Of a stretch of DNA of 64,000 nt, positions 55,512 to 64,000 are shown piece after piece. How positions within the stretch are numbered: the stretch's first letter is position 1; each line of letters begins with the position of its first letter. The stretch spans positions 186,001 through 250,000 of the forward strand of contig NZ_JAJFEQ010000008.1 of NCBI RefSeq assembly GCF_020707265.1, given 5' to 3'. Both the position numbers and the translations under genes were made by a program. Under the pieces are notes generated by a model that did not search any database, was not told the DNA's origin, and saw nothing but the letters and a program-made list of their open reading frames with translations. Origin of the DNA: Massilia sp. IC2-477 (GTDB lineage: Bacteria > Pseudomonadota > Gammaproteobacteria > Burkholderiales > Burkholderiaceae_D).

Positions 55512-58306
55512 CCTTCCTTCGGCGGCGGCTGGCTGCCGACGAGTGCACGCAACTGCCCCAGCCGCATCGGCCGCGCCAGGTAATATCCCTGGGCCTGGTC
55601 GCAGCGCGCCGCACGCAGGAAGTCGCACACCTCCTGCGTCTCGACGCCCTCGGCCACGACCTCCATGTTGAGCGCGTGCGCCATGTCCACGAAGGCCTTC
55701 ACGAAGTCGAAGGTGCTGACGTTTTCGTCCTGCTGGGTGACGAAGGAGCGGTCGAGCTTCAGCACGTCGATCGGGAAGCGGCGCAGGTAGGCCAGGCCGG
55801 AGTATCCCGTCCCGAAGTCGTCGACAGCGATGCGGATGCCCAGCCGCTTCAGTTCGCGCAGCATCGAGGCGGTGTGCTCGATGTCCTCGATCAGGGCGCT
55901 TTCCGTCAGTTCCAGTTCCAGGCAGGCCGGCGGCAGGCCGCTGTCGGCCAGCGCCGCACAGACCTCGGCGGCGAAGCCGGGCTGGGCCAGCTGACGCGCC
56001 GAGACGTTCACCGACACCATGACGCGGGTGCCGTAGTCGTCCATCAGGCGGCGCGTGCGGGCGCAGGCTTCGCGCAGCACCCAGCGCCCGATCGGGACGA
56101 TCAGCCCGGTCTCTTCGGCGATGCCGATGAACTGCTGGGGCGAGACCTGGCCGCGTTCCGGATGGTTCCAGCGGATCAGCGCTTCCATGCCGATCAGCGC
56201 CATCCCGTCCAGCGCATAGCGCGGCTGGTAGTGCAGTTCGAACTCGCCGCGCGCCAGCGCCGGCCGCAGCGAGACCTCGAGCGCCATGCGCTCGCGGGTC
56301 GCTACCGTCATCTCGGGCTCGAAGAAACGGTAGCGGTTGCGGCCGCTGTTCTTGGCGCGGTACATCGCAGTGTCGGCGGTCTGGAACAGCAGTTCGCGCG
56401 TCTGCGCGTCCTGCGGGTACATGCTGATGCCGATCGAGGCGCCGACGATGACATCGATGCCGCCTACGGCAATAGGCGCGGTGAGCACGTCGAGCAGCTT
56501 GTCGGCGATGCGCGCCGCGGCCGCCTGGCCAGTGGCGCAATGGGCCGCCACCACGAACTCGTCGCCGCCGAGGCGCGCGATGATGTCGGTCGGCCGGATC
56601 ACCTTGCGCAGGCGCGATGCGACTTCGCACAGCAGCACGTCGCCCGATTCGTGGCCGAAGGAATCATTGACTTCCTTGAAGCGGTCCAGATCCAGGAACA
56701 TCACCGCCACCGAGCTGCCGTAAGGGGCGGCATCGAGCATCTGCTGCACCCGCTCGCCGAGCAGGGCGCGGTTGGGCAGGCCGGTCAGGGTGTCGTGGGT
56801 GGCCAGTTCCTGCAGGCGGTTCTCGGCCGCCTTGCGTCCGGTGATGTCGGTCATCAGGCCGGTCAGCGACAGCGCGCGGCCCTCGTCGTCACGCTTGATG
56901 CTGCCGTTGAACAGCACGTGGATATGGTAGCCGTGGCGGTGCTGCAGGACCGCTTCGACGCCCTGCACCGTGGCCGGACCCGCGTCCCACACGTCGAGCG
57001 TCGGCAAGGGGCAGGACACGAACAGGTCGTCCAGTCTCAGCGCCAGCAGCATCTCGCGCGGATAGCCGGACAGGGCGCACAGGGCCGGGTTGACGTCCTG
57101 CAGGGCGCCGTCGCGGCCGGCCAGCAGGTAGCCGGCCGGCGTCATCTCGATCACCTCGCGGAAGCGCCGTTCGCTCTCGCGCAGCTGGCGCTCGGCCTCG
57201 GCGCGGTCGCTCAGGTCGCGGATCACGGCCAGGAAGTATTCTTCGCCCTCGTCGTCGAAGCGCGAGATCTGCACTTCGGCCGGGAAGCTGGTCCCGTCCT
57301 TGCAGCGCTTGTCGGTGCGCAGCAGCTGGGCCTGGCCGGCACGCAGGCCGGCCAGCAGGGCGCGACCCTCGGGGAAGCCGAAATTGACGTCGGTGGCCAG
57401 CATGCCGAGGAATTCGTCGCGGCTGTAGCCGAAGCGCGCGCAGGCGCGGTCGTTGACCGACACGATGCGCAGCGCGCCGTCGACGATCATGACGCTGTCG
57501 CCGGCCTGGTTGAACAGCTTGCGGAAGCGCTGCTCGCTCTTCTTCAGCGCGTGCTCGGCCTCGCGCTTGGCGGTGATCTCGTGAAAGTAGACCGAGATGC
57601 CGTCCGCGTGCGGATAGACGCGCGCCTCGATCCAGACCTGGCCCGGCTCCCAGAACACCTCGAACGCGTCGGCCTGGCGCGTTTGCATCGCGCGCTGGTA
57701 GCGCGGCAGCGAGGGCGAGTGCTGCAGGTCGGGCGCCACCTCGAGCAGCGGCTTGCCGATCGATTCGGCGGCGTCGACGCCGACAAAGGCGGCGGCCTTG
57801 CGATTGGCATAGGTGAGGCGCCAGTTGCTGTCGATGGCGAAGAAGGCGTCGCCGATGCTCTCCAACATGCTGCCCAACGCCGCCTCCGAGCGCAGCAAGG
57901 CTTCGCGCGCCTGCTGCTGTCCGGTGACGTCGCGCGCGGTGACGAACATGCGGCGGTGCGAGGCCGACCAGCGCGCCGCGCTCGCCATCTGGATCACACT
58001 GCCGTCCTTGCGCCGCACCCGCAGGGCCACGTCGGTACGCTCCGGGCAATCGCCATGCAGGCTGGCCTCGATGGCGCGGGCTTCGGCGTGCTGGCCGGGA
58101 TCAAGGAGGTCGGTGTAATGGCGCCCGGCCAGTTCTTCCGGCTCGTAGCCGAGCAGGGCGCGCGCTGCGGCGTTCACGCGCAGGATGCGTCCGGCGCCGT
58201 CGTGCACCACCATGAGGTCGAGCGCATTGTCGATCAGGGCCGAGTATTCGGCGGCGAGCAGCGCCGAAGCGTCGGCGGAGCCAGTGGAAGTGTCCAAGAT
58301 ATTCAC
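55508..58306 (-). CDS. Multi-PAS GGDEF-EAL c-di-GMP protein
   Basis: A 932-residue cytoplasmic sensor. Four PAS domains occupy about 20-140, 150-260, 270-385 and 395-505. The GGDEF domain (about 520-665) has an intact GGDEF at 580-584 with an RxxD inhibitory site (RPTD) just before it. The EAL domain (about 685-930) keeps EALIRW (Glu708) and DDFGTGYSG. Both synthesis and breakdown of c-di-GMP are possible, set by PAS input. The start is a GTG at 58306 with no strong ribosome site; an internal ATG would cut the first PAS, so I keep GTG. It stands alone, convergent with the SMP-30-like gene. Confidence 0.9.
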   Translation of the reverse strand: MNILDTSTGSADASALLAAEYSALIDNALDLMVVHDGAGRILRVNAAARALLGYEPEELAGRHYTDLLDPGQHAEARAIEASLHGDCPERTDVALRVRRKDGSVIQMASAARWSASHRRMFVTARDVTGQQQAREALLRSEAALGSMLESIGDAFFAIDSNWRLTYANRKAAAFVGVDAAESIGKPLLEVAPDLQHSPSLPRYQRAMQTRQADAFEVFWEPGQVWIEARVYPHADGISVYFHEITAKREAEHALKKSEQRFRKLFNQAGDSVMIVDGALRIVSVNDRACARFGYSRDEFLGMLATDVNFGFPEGRALLAGLRAGQAQLLRTDKRCKDGTSFPAEVQISRFDDEGEEYFLAVIRDLSDRAEAERQLRESERRFREVIEMTPAGYLLAGRDGALQDVNPALCALSGYPREMLLALRLDDLFVSCPLPTLDVWDAGPATVQGVEAVLQHRHGYHIHVLFNGSIKRDDEGRALSLTGLMTDITGRKAAENRLQELATHDTLTGLPNRALLGERVQQMLDAAPYGSSVAVMFLDLDRFKEVNDSFGHESGDVLLCEVASRLRKVIRPTDIIARLGGDEFVVAAHCATGQAAAARIADKLLDVLTAPIAVGGIDVIVGASIGISMYPQDAQTRELLFQTADTAMYRAKNSGRNRYRFFEPEMTVATRERMALEVSLRPALARGEFELHYQPRYALDGMALIGMEALIRWNHPERGQVSPQQFIGIAEETGLIVPIGRWVLREACARTRRLMDDYGTRVMVSVNVSARQLAQPGFAAEVCAALADSGLPPACLELELTESALIEDIEHTASMLRELKRLGIRIAVDDFGTGYSGLAYLRRFPIDVLKLDRSFVTQQDENVSTFDFVKAFVDMAHALNMEVVAEGVETQEVCDFLRAARCDQAQGYYLARPMRLGQLRALVGSQPPPKEG

Positions 58307-58451
58307 GAGTGTCGCGGCCGGCGCCGCCTGGAATGGCAGGACCGCTTATGCGCCCCGCATGCGTGAGTATAGCTGTTACCTTAGGGCAACAGTGCCGGGG
58401 GAGCGAATTTACGACACTTGTATAGGCAACTTTCCGTATCTTGGGTGACCC

Positions 58452-60251
58452 TCAATCCCGGTCCGGTTCGCGATCGTCGCGGATCGCCACGAAGTCGCGT
58501 TCGAACATGGCGTGCAGCTCTTCGCGCGCGCGCCGCGCCATCGACGCATACTGCTTGCGGTCCTTGTAATAGGGGTAAACGTCGAGCACGCTCCGCAGGT
58601 TGTGCTCGCGGAAGCGCATCGCTGCCTGGCGCGCAAGGTAGGCCCCGAAGCCCAGCTGCTCCATCGTGCGGCGTCCGAGCATCAGGGCCGACTCGAAGGT
58701 CTCGCGCTCGATCACGGTCACGCCCAGGTCCATCAGCTGGTAGTAGTGGGTGACGTTGCGGGCGCGCGCCAGGATCGGCAGGTCGGGGAATTCCTCGCGC
58801 ACGCTGGCTGCCAGCTTCAGGCTGTCGTCGATGCCGTCCACCGCCAGCACCAGGGCCCGCGCATGGCCGGCGCCGGCGGCGTGCAGCAGGTCGGTGCGGG
58901 TCGCGTCCCCATAAAACACCTTGAAGCCGAAGTCGCGCAGGGTGTCGATCTGGTCCGGGTCGTGGTCGAGCATGGTGAGCGGCACTTGGTTGGCGTGGAG
59001 CAGGCGGCCGACGATCTGGCCAAAGCGCCCGAAGCCGGCGATGATCACGTGGCCCTGGTTCGGGTCGATGGTATCGGCGTCACGTTGGTGGCGGCGCTGC
59101 CAGCGCGGCTCGAGCACGCGGTCGTACAGGATCAGGAGCAGCGGGGTGGCCAGCATCGACAGCGCCACCACGACTACCAGCGTGGACGCGGTATCAGCCG
59201 AGAACACGCGGGCGGCGGCCGCTGCGCCGAACACGACGAAGGCAAACTCGCCGCCCTGCGACAGCAGGAAGGCGAACAGCACCCGCTGGCGCCCGCTCAT
59301 GTTGAACCAGCGCGCCAGGAACCACAGCACGGCCAGCTTGATGGCCAGGAATGCGGCCGCCATGAAGACGATGCGCCAGGGCTGGGCCAGGAATACGCCG
59401 AAGTCGACCGACATGCCGACCGCGATGAAGAACAGGCCGAGCAGCAGGCCCTTGAAGGGTTCGAGGTCGGTTTCGAGCGCGTGGCGGTATTCCGAGTCGG
59501 CCAGCAGCACGCCGGCCATGAAGGCGCCCAGGGCCATCGACATCCCGCTTGAGGCCATCAGCAGCGAAATCGCGATGATCAGGAGCAGGGCGCAGGCGGT
59601 GAAGATCTCGCGCATGCCGGTGCGCGCGATGAAGCGCAGCAGCGGGCGCACCAGGAAGCGTCCCGCCACCACCAGGGCGCCAATCACGGCCAGCGCCTTG
59701 AGCACGCCGACCCAGCCCGAGCCCGCGTGCGCTTCCGGCACGCCCAGCACCGGCACCAGCGCGATCATCGGGATCGCGGCAATGTCCTGGAACAGCAGGA
59801 TCGAGAATCCCGCCTGGCCGGCCGGGGTCGGGATCAGGTTGCGTTCCTGCATGGTGGTGAGCGCGATCGCGGTCGAGGACAGCGACAGGCCGAGCGCGGC
59901 GATCAGGGCGGTCTTCCAGCCGATCCCGGCCAGCACGGCGGCAAGCAGCAGCAGGGCGGTGACGCCCACCACCTGGGCCGTACCCCAGCCGAAGATCGAG
60001 CGGCGCAGCGACCACAGGCGGCTCGGCTCGAGTTCGAGCCCGATCACGAACAGCAGCAGCACCACGCCGAACTCGGAAAAGTGCAGGATGGTCTCGACTT
60101 CGCGGATCAACCCCAGGCCCCAGGGACCGATGGCGATCCCGGCCAGCAGGTAGCCGAGCACCGCGCCCAGGCCCAGGCGCTTGGCCAGCGGCACCGCGAT
60201 CACGGCCGCGCTCAGGTAGACGAGCGCGTTGAGCAGCAGGTCATGCTCCAT
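58452..60251 (-). CDS. kefC: Glutathione-regulated potassium-efflux antiporter KefC-type
   Basis: A 599-residue K+/H+ antiporter of the CPA2 family. About 12 membrane helices occupy residues 5-385, with the regulatory loop HALETDLEPFKGLLLGLFFIAVG conserved from E. coli KefC. A cytoplasmic RCK/KTN domain (about 400-520) has the dinucleotide motif IIAGFGRFG. In E. coli glutathione closes and glutathione adducts open the channel, acidifying the cell under electrophile stress. ATG 60251 begins the first helix; the frame extending to 60449 reads through kefF. The upstream kefF gene overlaps the start by 11 bases, as in E. coli. Confidence 0.93.
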   Translation of the reverse strand: MEHDLLLNALVYLSAAVIAVPLAKRLGLGAVLGYLLAGIAIGPWGLGLIREVETILHFSEFGVVLLLFVIGLELEPSRLWSLRRSIFGWGTAQVVGVTALLLLAAVLAGIGWKTALIAALGLSLSSTAIALTTMQERNLIPTPAGQAGFSILLFQDIAAIPMIALVPVLGVPEAHAGSGWVGVLKALAVIGALVVAGRFLVRPLLRFIARTGMREIFTACALLLIIAISLLMASSGMSMALGAFMAGVLLADSEYRHALETDLEPFKGLLLGLFFIAVGMSVDFGVFLAQPWRIVFMAAAFLAIKLAVLWFLARWFNMSGRQRVLFAFLLSQGGEFAFVVFGAAAAARVFSADTASTLVVVVALSMLATPLLLILYDRVLEPRWQRRHQRDADTIDPNQGHVIIAGFGRFGQIVGRLLHANQVPLTMLDHDPDQIDTLRDFGFKVFYGDATRTDLLHAAGAGHARALVLAVDGIDDSLKLAASVREEFPDLPILARARNVTHYYQLMDLGVTVIERETFESALMLGRRTMEQLGFGAYLARQAAMRFREHNLRSVLDVYPYYKDRKQYASMARRAREELHAMFERDFVAIRDDREPDRD

Positions 60252-60825
60252 GCTCGAGTCCTTCCTCGGTAACGATGCCCGCATGCCGGGCCAGCAGCGA
60301 GCGCAGGTCGTCGGCGTGGCGTGCGGCGGCATCCAGGTCCTGGGCGTCGGCCCCGTAGAACACGTGCGGGGCCAGCCAGTCCATGCCACAGGCCCGCGCG
60401 CTTTGTTCGAGCGGCGCCAGGTAGTCCTCCAGCGGCCGCCCATGGACACCGCCCGGGCGGTAGTCGATGGCAGCGCCGGCGCAGGCGACTGCCGCGAACA
60501 CCGCCTTGCCCTGCAGGCGTCCCGGCGGCTGCGTCCACTCGGGCTTGAGCACGTTGTCGAACCATTCCTTCAAGAGGGCCGGCATCGTGTACCAGGCCAG
60601 CTGGAACACGAACACGACGAGCGGCGCCGCCTTGAGCAGGCTGCGTTCGCGCCGTACGTCGATGTAGAAATCGGGGTACAGCTGGTACAGGTCCTGGACC
60701 TGGACCCCGGGCAGGGCGGCCACGGCTTCGGCCACCCGGCGGCTGATGCGCGAGCGGTGCAGCGAGGGATCGGCAAAGACGACCAGAGCCCGCAAATCGG
60801 GCGCGTCGGGTTGGTCGGGCATCAT
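60241..60825 (-). CDS. kefF: KefF-like NAD(P)H:quinone oxidoreductase, ancillary subunit of KefC
   Basis: A 194-residue flavodoxin-fold oxidoreductase with FQLAWYTMPALLKEWFDNVL and the DYRPGGVHGRPLEDYLAPLEQ loop typical of KefF/KefG and the NQO1 fold. In E. coli KefF binds KefC and is required for full efflux. The start at 60825 has AGGAG 6 bases upstream and a second ATG follows immediately. It overlaps kefC by 11 bases, supporting a coupled, stoichiometric complex. The region upstream (60826-60993) is shared with the divergent hybrid kinase. Confidence 0.92.
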   Translation of the reverse strand: MMPDQPDAPDLRALVVFADPSLHRSRISRRVAEAVAALPGVQVQDLYQLYPDFYIDVRRERSLLKAAPLVVFVFQLAWYTMPALLKEWFDNVLKPEWTQPPGRLQGKAVFAAVACAGAAIDYRPGGVHGRPLEDYLAPLEQSARACGMDWLAPHVFYGADAQDLDAAARHADDLRSLLARHAGIVTEEGLEHGA

Positions 60826-60993
60826 GGGCAGCTCCTGCGAAAGCCGTTGGGATGGCGCGATTGTACATTGCAAGAATGTCATGGCGCATTTTCCAGGTAT
60901 GTGTCTTCGCTGCGTAATGACGCGTCACATTCATGTTTCATTGTTAGTGCATAGATATTACAATTGCCTATCTACAAACGAGGATCACTCAGC

Positions 60994-63900
60994 ATGGCGC
61001 AAGCGGCAGTTGCAGCATCCCGGCCTTTCGCTCAGGGCACAGGCCAACTCGGCAGACTCATCGAGCAATTCGACTGGAGCGCCACCAGTCTTGGACCCAT
61101 CGCCGGCTGGCCTGCCGTCGTGCGCAACACGGTCGAGCTGATGCTGCGCTCGCCGGTGCCGATGGTGACCATGTGGGGCGCTGACGGTGTGATGATCTAC
61201 AACGACGGCTATGCGGAAATCGCAGCCGAGCGCCATCCCCAGCAGCTGGGCGCGCCCGTACGCGAGAGCTGGCCCGACGAAGCGGACTTCAACGATAACG
61301 TGATGCGGATCTGCCTGGCTGGCGGCACGCTGTGCTACCGCGATGCCGAGCTGAACCTGCGCCGCCACGGCGAACCCGAGCAGGTCTGGCTGAACCTCGA
61401 CTATTCGCCTGTCGCCGCCGAGGACGGCAGCGTGCTCGGCGTGCTCGCCCTGCTCACGGAGACCACCGCCAAGGTGCGGGCCGAGCGCTACCTGGCCGGC
61501 GAGCAGGACCGCCTGCGCGCGATGTTCGCCCAGGCGCCCGGCTTCATGGCGATGCTGCTTGGCCCCGAGCACCGCTACGAGCTGGTGAACGAAGCCTACC
61601 TCGGCCTGGTCGACCGGCCCGATGTGGTCGGGCGCACCGTGCGCGACGTGCTGCCGGAAGTCGCCGCCCAGGGTTTCCTGGCGCTGCTCGACCGGGTGTA
61701 TGCCAGCGGCCAATCGCACACCGGCGAGGCCACCGAGATCTGGCTCACCGCCGCCTCTGGCGAGAGCTGCCTGCACTACCTCGACTTCGTGTTCCAGCCG
61801 GTACGCGAAGAAGGCGGCGCCGTGATCGGCATCTTCGTACAGGGCAACGACGTCACCGAGCGGGTGCTGGCCGAGCGCGCCCTGCGCGAAAGCGAGGCGC
61901 GCTTCCGAACCTTTGCGCAGGCGATGCCGAACCAGGTCTGGGGCGCCGATGCCCAGGGGCGTCTCGACTGGTTCAACGAAAAGATCTACAGCTACAGCGG
62001 CTTCAGCCACGCCGACCTGGCGGCGGACGGTTGGGGGCGCATGATCCACCCGGGCGACCTGCACGCCGTGCGCACCCGCTGGACCGAAGCGGTGGCCACC
62101 GGCACCGTGTTCGAGGCCGACGTGCGCCTGCGCCGCCACGACGGCAGCTACCGCTGGCACCTGAACCGCGCGGTCCCGCTGCGCGGCGAGCATGGCCTGG
62201 TGGTGGGCTGGGTGGGAACCAATACCGACATCGAGGAGCAGAAGAACACCGCGCAGCGCTACGCCGCCCTGAACGACGACCTGCAGGGCCAGGTGGCGCT
62301 GCGCACGGCCGAGCGCGACCGCATGTGGCGGCTGTCGAAGGACATCCTGATGGTGTGCGCCTTCGATGGCCGGGTGGAGGCGGTCAGCCCGGCCTTCGGC
62401 GCCCTGCTGGGCTGGTCCGAAACCGACGTCCTTGGCAAGAACTTCCTCGAACTGGTGCACCTCGAGGACCGCAGCGCCACCGTCGCCCAGATGGCGGCGC
62501 TGGGCCGCGGCGCCTACGTCAACAAGTTCGAGAACCGCTACCGGCGCAAGGACGGCAGCTGGTGCCTGCTGTCCTGGACCGCGTCGCCGGACGAGCGCTA
62601 CGTGCATGCGATCGGGCGCGACATCACGGCTGACCGCGAGCAGGTGGAAACCATCCGCCGCACCGAGCTGGCCCTGCAGCAGTCGCAGAAGATGGAAACC
62701 ATCGGCAAGCTGACTGGCGGCGTAGCCCACGACTTCAACAACCTGCTGCAGATCATCTCGGGCAACCTGCAGCTGCTGCAGATGTCGGGCGTGGCGAGAA
62801 GCGCCGCCAACCCGGACTGCGGGCGCTGGATCGAGAATGCGCGCCTGGCGGTGGACAAGGGCGCCAAGCTGGCCAGCTACCTGCTCGCCTTCGGGCGCCG
62901 CCAGCCGCTCGAGCCGAAGGTCATCAGGATCAGCCGCCTGGTGTCCAACATGGAAGACCTGCTGCGCCGCTCGCTGGGCGAAGAGATCGAGATCGAAATG
63001 GTGATCTCGGGCGGCCTGTGGAACACGGCGGTCGACGTGGCCCAGGTCGAGAACGCGCTCCTGAACCTGGCGATCAATGCGCGCGACGCGATGGAGGGCA
63101 GCGGGCGCATGACGATCGAAGCCACCAATGCGGTGCTCGACGACCTGTACTGCCGCGCGCACGGCGACGTGATCCCCGGCCAGTACGTGATGCTGGCGGT
63201 GAGCGACACCGGCTGCGGCATGCCGCCGGAAGTAGCCAACCGCGCCTTCGAGCCCTTCTTCTCGACCAAGGAAGAAGGCAAGGGCACGGGCCTCGGGTTG
63301 TCGATGGTGTACGGTTTCGTGAAGCAGTCGGGCGGCCACGTCAAGATCTACAGCGAGATCGGCCAGGGCACCACGGTCAAGCTCTACCTGCCGCGCTCCA
63401 CCGCCGCCGAAGAACCGCTCGGCCCGGTCGAGCAGCAGCAGGCGGTGGGCGGCAGCGAGACGATCCTGGTGGCCGAGGACGACGAAGCGGTGCGCGCCAC
63501 CGTGGTCGAGATGCTGTCGGGCCTGGGCTACCGCGTGCTGAAGGCGCCCGATGCCGCCAGCGCGCTGGCCGTGATCGACAGCGGCGTGCCGATCGACCTG
63601 CTGTTCACCGACGTCGTCATGCCGGGGCGGCTGCGCAGCCCGGAGCTGGCGCGCATGGCGCGCGAGCGCCTGCCCAACCTGGCGGTGCTGTTCACCTCGG
63701 GCTATACCGAGAACGCGATCGTGCACGGCGGACGCCTCGATCCGGGCGTCGAACTGCTGGGCAAGCCCTACACCCGCGAACGCCTGGCGCGGCGCATCCG
63801 CCAGGTGCTGGCGAACCAGAAGCGGGCGCCCGAGGCCCCGCCCGCGCCGCCGGCCCCGCCGAAAGCGTCCGGTCTGGCGATCGTGCTGGTCGAGGACGAA

Positions 63901-64000
63901 GAGAACATCCGGACCAGCACTGCGGCCCTGCTCGAGCACCTGGGACACCGGGTGCAGTCGGCGCCCGATGCGGAAACGGCGCTGCCCATGATCAGCGCCG
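60994..64000 (+). CDS. PAS hybrid histidine kinase with two receivers (3' end missing)
   Basis: The gene runs off the right edge after 1002 codons. The N-terminus (FDWSATSLGPIAGWP) begins a PAS-type domain of a class common in large Proteobacterial hybrid kinases. Further PAS/PAC units (about 160-300, 305-430, 450-560) precede HisKA with His579 in GGVAHDFNNLLQ, an ATP-binding domain (SDTGCGM, TGLGLSMV), receiver 1 (Asp873 in LLFTDVVMPG) and the start of receiver 2 (about 965 on, IVLVEDEENIRT). It is soluble by appearance (no strong membrane helix). ATG 60994 has AGGA a few bases upstream. The second receiver and any Hpt lie outside the window. Confidence 0.92.
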   Translation, partial: MAQAAVAASRPFAQGTGQLGRLIEQFDWSATSLGPIAGWPAVVRNTVELMLRSPVPMVTMWGADGVMIYNDGYAEIAAERHPQQLGAPVRESWPDEADFNDNVMRICLAGGTLCYRDAELNLRRHGEPEQVWLNLDYSPVAAEDGSVLGVLALLTETTAKVRAERYLAGEQDRLRAMFAQAPGFMAMLLGPEHRYELVNEAYLGLVDRPDVVGRTVRDVLPEVAAQGFLALLDRVYASGQSHTGEATEIWLTAASGESCLHYLDFVFQPVREEGGAVIGIFVQGNDVTERVLAERALRESEARFRTFAQAMPNQVWGADAQGRLDWFNEKIYSYSGFSHADLAADGWGRMIHPGDLHAVRTRWTEAVATGTVFEADVRLRRHDGSYRWHLNRAVPLRGEHGLVVGWVGTNTDIEEQKNTAQRYAALNDDLQGQVALRTAERDRMWRLSKDILMVCAFDGRVEAVSPAFGALLGWSETDVLGKNFLELVHLEDRSATVAQMAALGRGAYVNKFENRYRRKDGSWCLLSWTASPDERYVHAIGRDITADREQVETIRRTELALQQSQKMETIGKLTGGVAHDFNNLLQIISGNLQLLQMSGVARSAANPDCGRWIENARLAVDKGAKLASYLLAFGRRQPLEPKVIRISRLVSNMEDLLRRSLGEEIEIEMVISGGLWNTAVDVAQVENALLNLAINARDAMEGSGRMTIEATNAVLDDLYCRAHGDVIPGQYVMLAVSDTGCGMPPEVANRAFEPFFSTKEEGKGTGLGLSMVYGFVKQSGGHVKIYSEIGQGTTVKLYLPRSTAAEEPLGPVEQQQAVGGSETILVAEDDEAVRATVVEMLSGLGYRVLKAPDAASALAVIDSGVPIDLLFTDVVMPGRLRSPELARMARERLPNLAVLFTSGYTENAIVHGGRLDPGVELLGKPYTRERLARRIRQVLANQKRAPEAPPAPPAPPKASGLAIVLVEDEENIRTSTAALLEHLGHRVQSAPDAETALPMISA

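Noticed and set aside
55325-58366. 1013-codon open frame on the plus strand over the PAS-GGDEF-EAL gene
   Set aside because: Mirror-strand artefact of GC-rich codons; translation is Arg/Gln/His-rich and shows no family motif.
58443-58451. GGGTGACCC as a kefC terminator
   Set aside because: Three-bp stem and no T-run; too weak.
60952-60974. TAGATA-N11-TATCTA inverted repeat before the final kinase
   Set aside because: Six-bp AT-rich arms with a long spacer are expected by chance and no promoter is resolved beside them.
60985-63948. 987-codon minus-strand open frame over the final hybrid kinase
   Set aside because: The plus strand carries all kinase and receiver motifs in frame; the minus frame does not.

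Overview
The window looks like chromosome of a high-GC betaproteobacterium, most likely Oxalobacteraceae (Massilia/Telluria/Janthinobacterium-like). This is inferred from GC-rich codon use, a Bug-type tripartite transporter, many TonB-dependent receptors and carbohydrate genes, and dense c-di-GMP and two-component signalling. There is no rRNA, tRNA, CRISPR array, transposase or phage gene in view. Both ends cut genes: tctA on the left and a hybrid histidine kinase on the right.

Layout. 1-1.7 kb: a tctCBA tricarboxylate-type transporter (minus strand) with a strong hairpin between tctC and tctB. 2-11.7 kb: an alpha-2-macroglobulin/PbpC pair overlapping by one base, a beta-lactamase-fold lipoprotein and an AT-richer orphan gene. 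11.9-17 kb: a three-subunit molybdenum hydroxylase of the PaoABC type, preceded by a coupled pair of secreted proteins (one DUF2145). 17.2-19.9 kb: an Atm1-type ABC exporter and PurU. 20-24.3 kb: a sensory block of LytS kinase, LytTR regulator, a LOV-domain (blue-light) hybrid kinase and a stand-alone receiver. 24.4-31 kb: GNAT acetyltransferase, small secreted protein, GAF-GGDEF-EAL protein, ankyrin protein, pirin, OsmC, LysR, DedA. 31-37.7 kb: a proline-rich membrane protein, then an overlapping operon of an MpaB-type oxygenase, a 7TMR-DISM phosphorelay kinase and a REC-GGDEF cyclase, set behind a TonB receptor and a terminator. 40-52.4 kb: a carbohydrate-use locus. 52.3-64 kb: alpha/beta hydrolase, 2-hydroxyacid dehydrogenase, SMP-30-like protein, PAS-GGDEF-EAL protein, KefF/KefC and the truncated hybrid kinase.

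How the parts fit. The carbohydrate locus is a coherent pathway. A secreted GH43 enzyme trims a pentose polymer, a TonB receptor brings oligomers across the outer membrane, a binding protein with two permeases and an ATPase carries them into the cytoplasm, and a cytoplasmic GH43 finishes them under a LacI-type repressor. Arabinan or xylan is the likely substrate, but the sequence does not decide which. The signalling genes provide several inputs (light through LOV, carbohydrate-like ligands through 7TMR-DISM, PAS and GAF signals) that converge on phosphorelay and c-di-GMP.

The points most worth a second look are: the LytS/LytTR/LOV-kinase block with a near-identical 18-bp element upstream of both kinase genes; the oxygenase-phosphorelay-cyclase operon; the extended dyad in front of the second TonB receptor; and the secreted protein/DUF2145 pair.
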